From Candidatus Intricatilinea gracilis (GTDB taxonomy: Bacteria; Pseudomonadota; Gammaproteobacteria; Burkholderiales; Burkholderiaceae_C): a stretch of DNA of 64,000 nt. The stretch is from contig JADJDQ010000001.1 in assembly GCA_016702605.1 (NCBI GenBank), positions 1 through 64,000 of the forward strand. Reading direction: 5' to 3'. The translations under genes and the position numbers were made by a program. The notes under the pieces are model-generated. The model was given only the letters and a program-made list of their open reading frames with translations, was not told where the DNA came from and did not search any database. Positions 63,863 to 64,000 of the stretch are shown here, one piece after another (position 1 is the stretch's first letter; every line of letters begins with the position of its first letter).

Positions 63863-64000
63863 TTAGATTTCAAGCGGCTTGGGCTGCTGGGCACTGTGCG
63901 GGTGATCGCCGCCAGCGTAGACCTTCAGCTTCTTGATCATGGCGTAGCCGAGCGGACCCTTGGGCAGCATGCCCTTGACGGCCTTCTCGATGGCGCGGCC
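63863..64000 (-). CDS. rplM: 50S ribosomal protein L13 (uL13), C-terminal part
   Basis: The last 45 codons of rplM, running off the right edge: GRAIEKAVKGMLPKGPLGYA, MIKKLKVYAGGDHPHSAQQP and KPLEI before TAA. The GMLPKGPLG segment is diagnostic for L13. It is co-transcribed with rpsI. Confidence 0.97.
   Translation of the reverse strand, partial: GRAIEKAVKGMLPKGPLGYAMIKKLKVYAGGDHPHSAQQPKPLEI

Overview
The window looks like a GC-rich betaproteobacterial chromosome of the order Burkholderiales, most like the Leptothrix/Rubrivivax/Ideonella/Comamonadaceae group. The basis is gene content and order: pilMNOPQ-aroKB, lysA with lptM and cyaY, tyrS-M23 peptidase-anmK against erpA-bactofilin-rpsI-rplM, an Omp32-type porin, a Bug-type binding protein and a Crp/Fnr-controlled acyl-CoA ligase/Liv transporter operon. 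The species cannot be fixed from the sequence alone. No tRNA, rRNA, complete insertion sequence, prophage or CRISPR array was seen.

Layout. 1-9.7 kb (minus): type IV pilus operon pilM-N-O-P-Q, then a roughly 1,000-residue Ig-like lipoprotein gene, then aroK and the start of aroB. The left 4.5 kb carries at least eight apparent single-base indels: at least five in aroB and one each in aroK, the lipoprotein and pilQ. 10-19 kb: mrcA (PBP1A), cyaY, lptM-lysA, a scar made of two dipeptide-transporter gene fragments, a DUF3047 lipoprotein, a porin, coq7 and an OsmC protein. At 19.04-19.16 kb a complete promoter-hairpins-terminator unit looks like a small RNA gene with an anti-Shine-Dalgarno loop. 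19.3-22.4 kb: ilvA and cobT. 22.5-35.5 kb: a type II secretion locus, gspC divergent from gspGHIJK-LMN-DEF. 35.5-38.6 kb: an AT-richer islet with a LuxR-type regulator, which contains a perfect 17-bp-arm palindrome, and a cysteine-rich exported protein of unknown function. 38.7-44.8 kb: a Lon-like AAA ATPase, a binding protein paired with a hybrid histidine kinase, and a 5'-nucleotidase. 44.9-54.9 kb: a Crp/Fnr regulator divergent from an operon of acyl-CoA ligase, livG, livH, livM, binding protein, livF, a 97-residue unknown and a PaaK-like CoA ligase. 55-64 kb: cupin, Bug protein, dtd, tyrS, M23 peptidase, anmK, erpA, bactofilin, a coiled-coil membrane protein, rpsI and partial rplM.

How the parts work together. 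PilMNOPQ forms the alignment complex and secretin of the type IV pilus; the Ig-like lipoprotein sits in the same transcription unit and may be a surface accessory, which is inference. The Gsp locus encodes every core type II secretion part except the prepilin peptidase GspO/PilD, which must lie elsewhere. The Liv-type operon couples uptake of a probably carboxylated substrate to activation by two adenylate-forming ligases. A perfect 7-4-7 palindrome centred 41.5 bp before the inferred start suggests class II activation by the divergent Crp/Fnr protein.

Most interesting unexplained items: the candidate small RNA, the pil-operon Ig-like lipoprotein, the long palindrome inside the LuxR gene, the alternative hairpins around the livH stop codon, the Crp/Fnr site, the inverted repeat upstream of pilM and the head-on ABC-transporter remnant.
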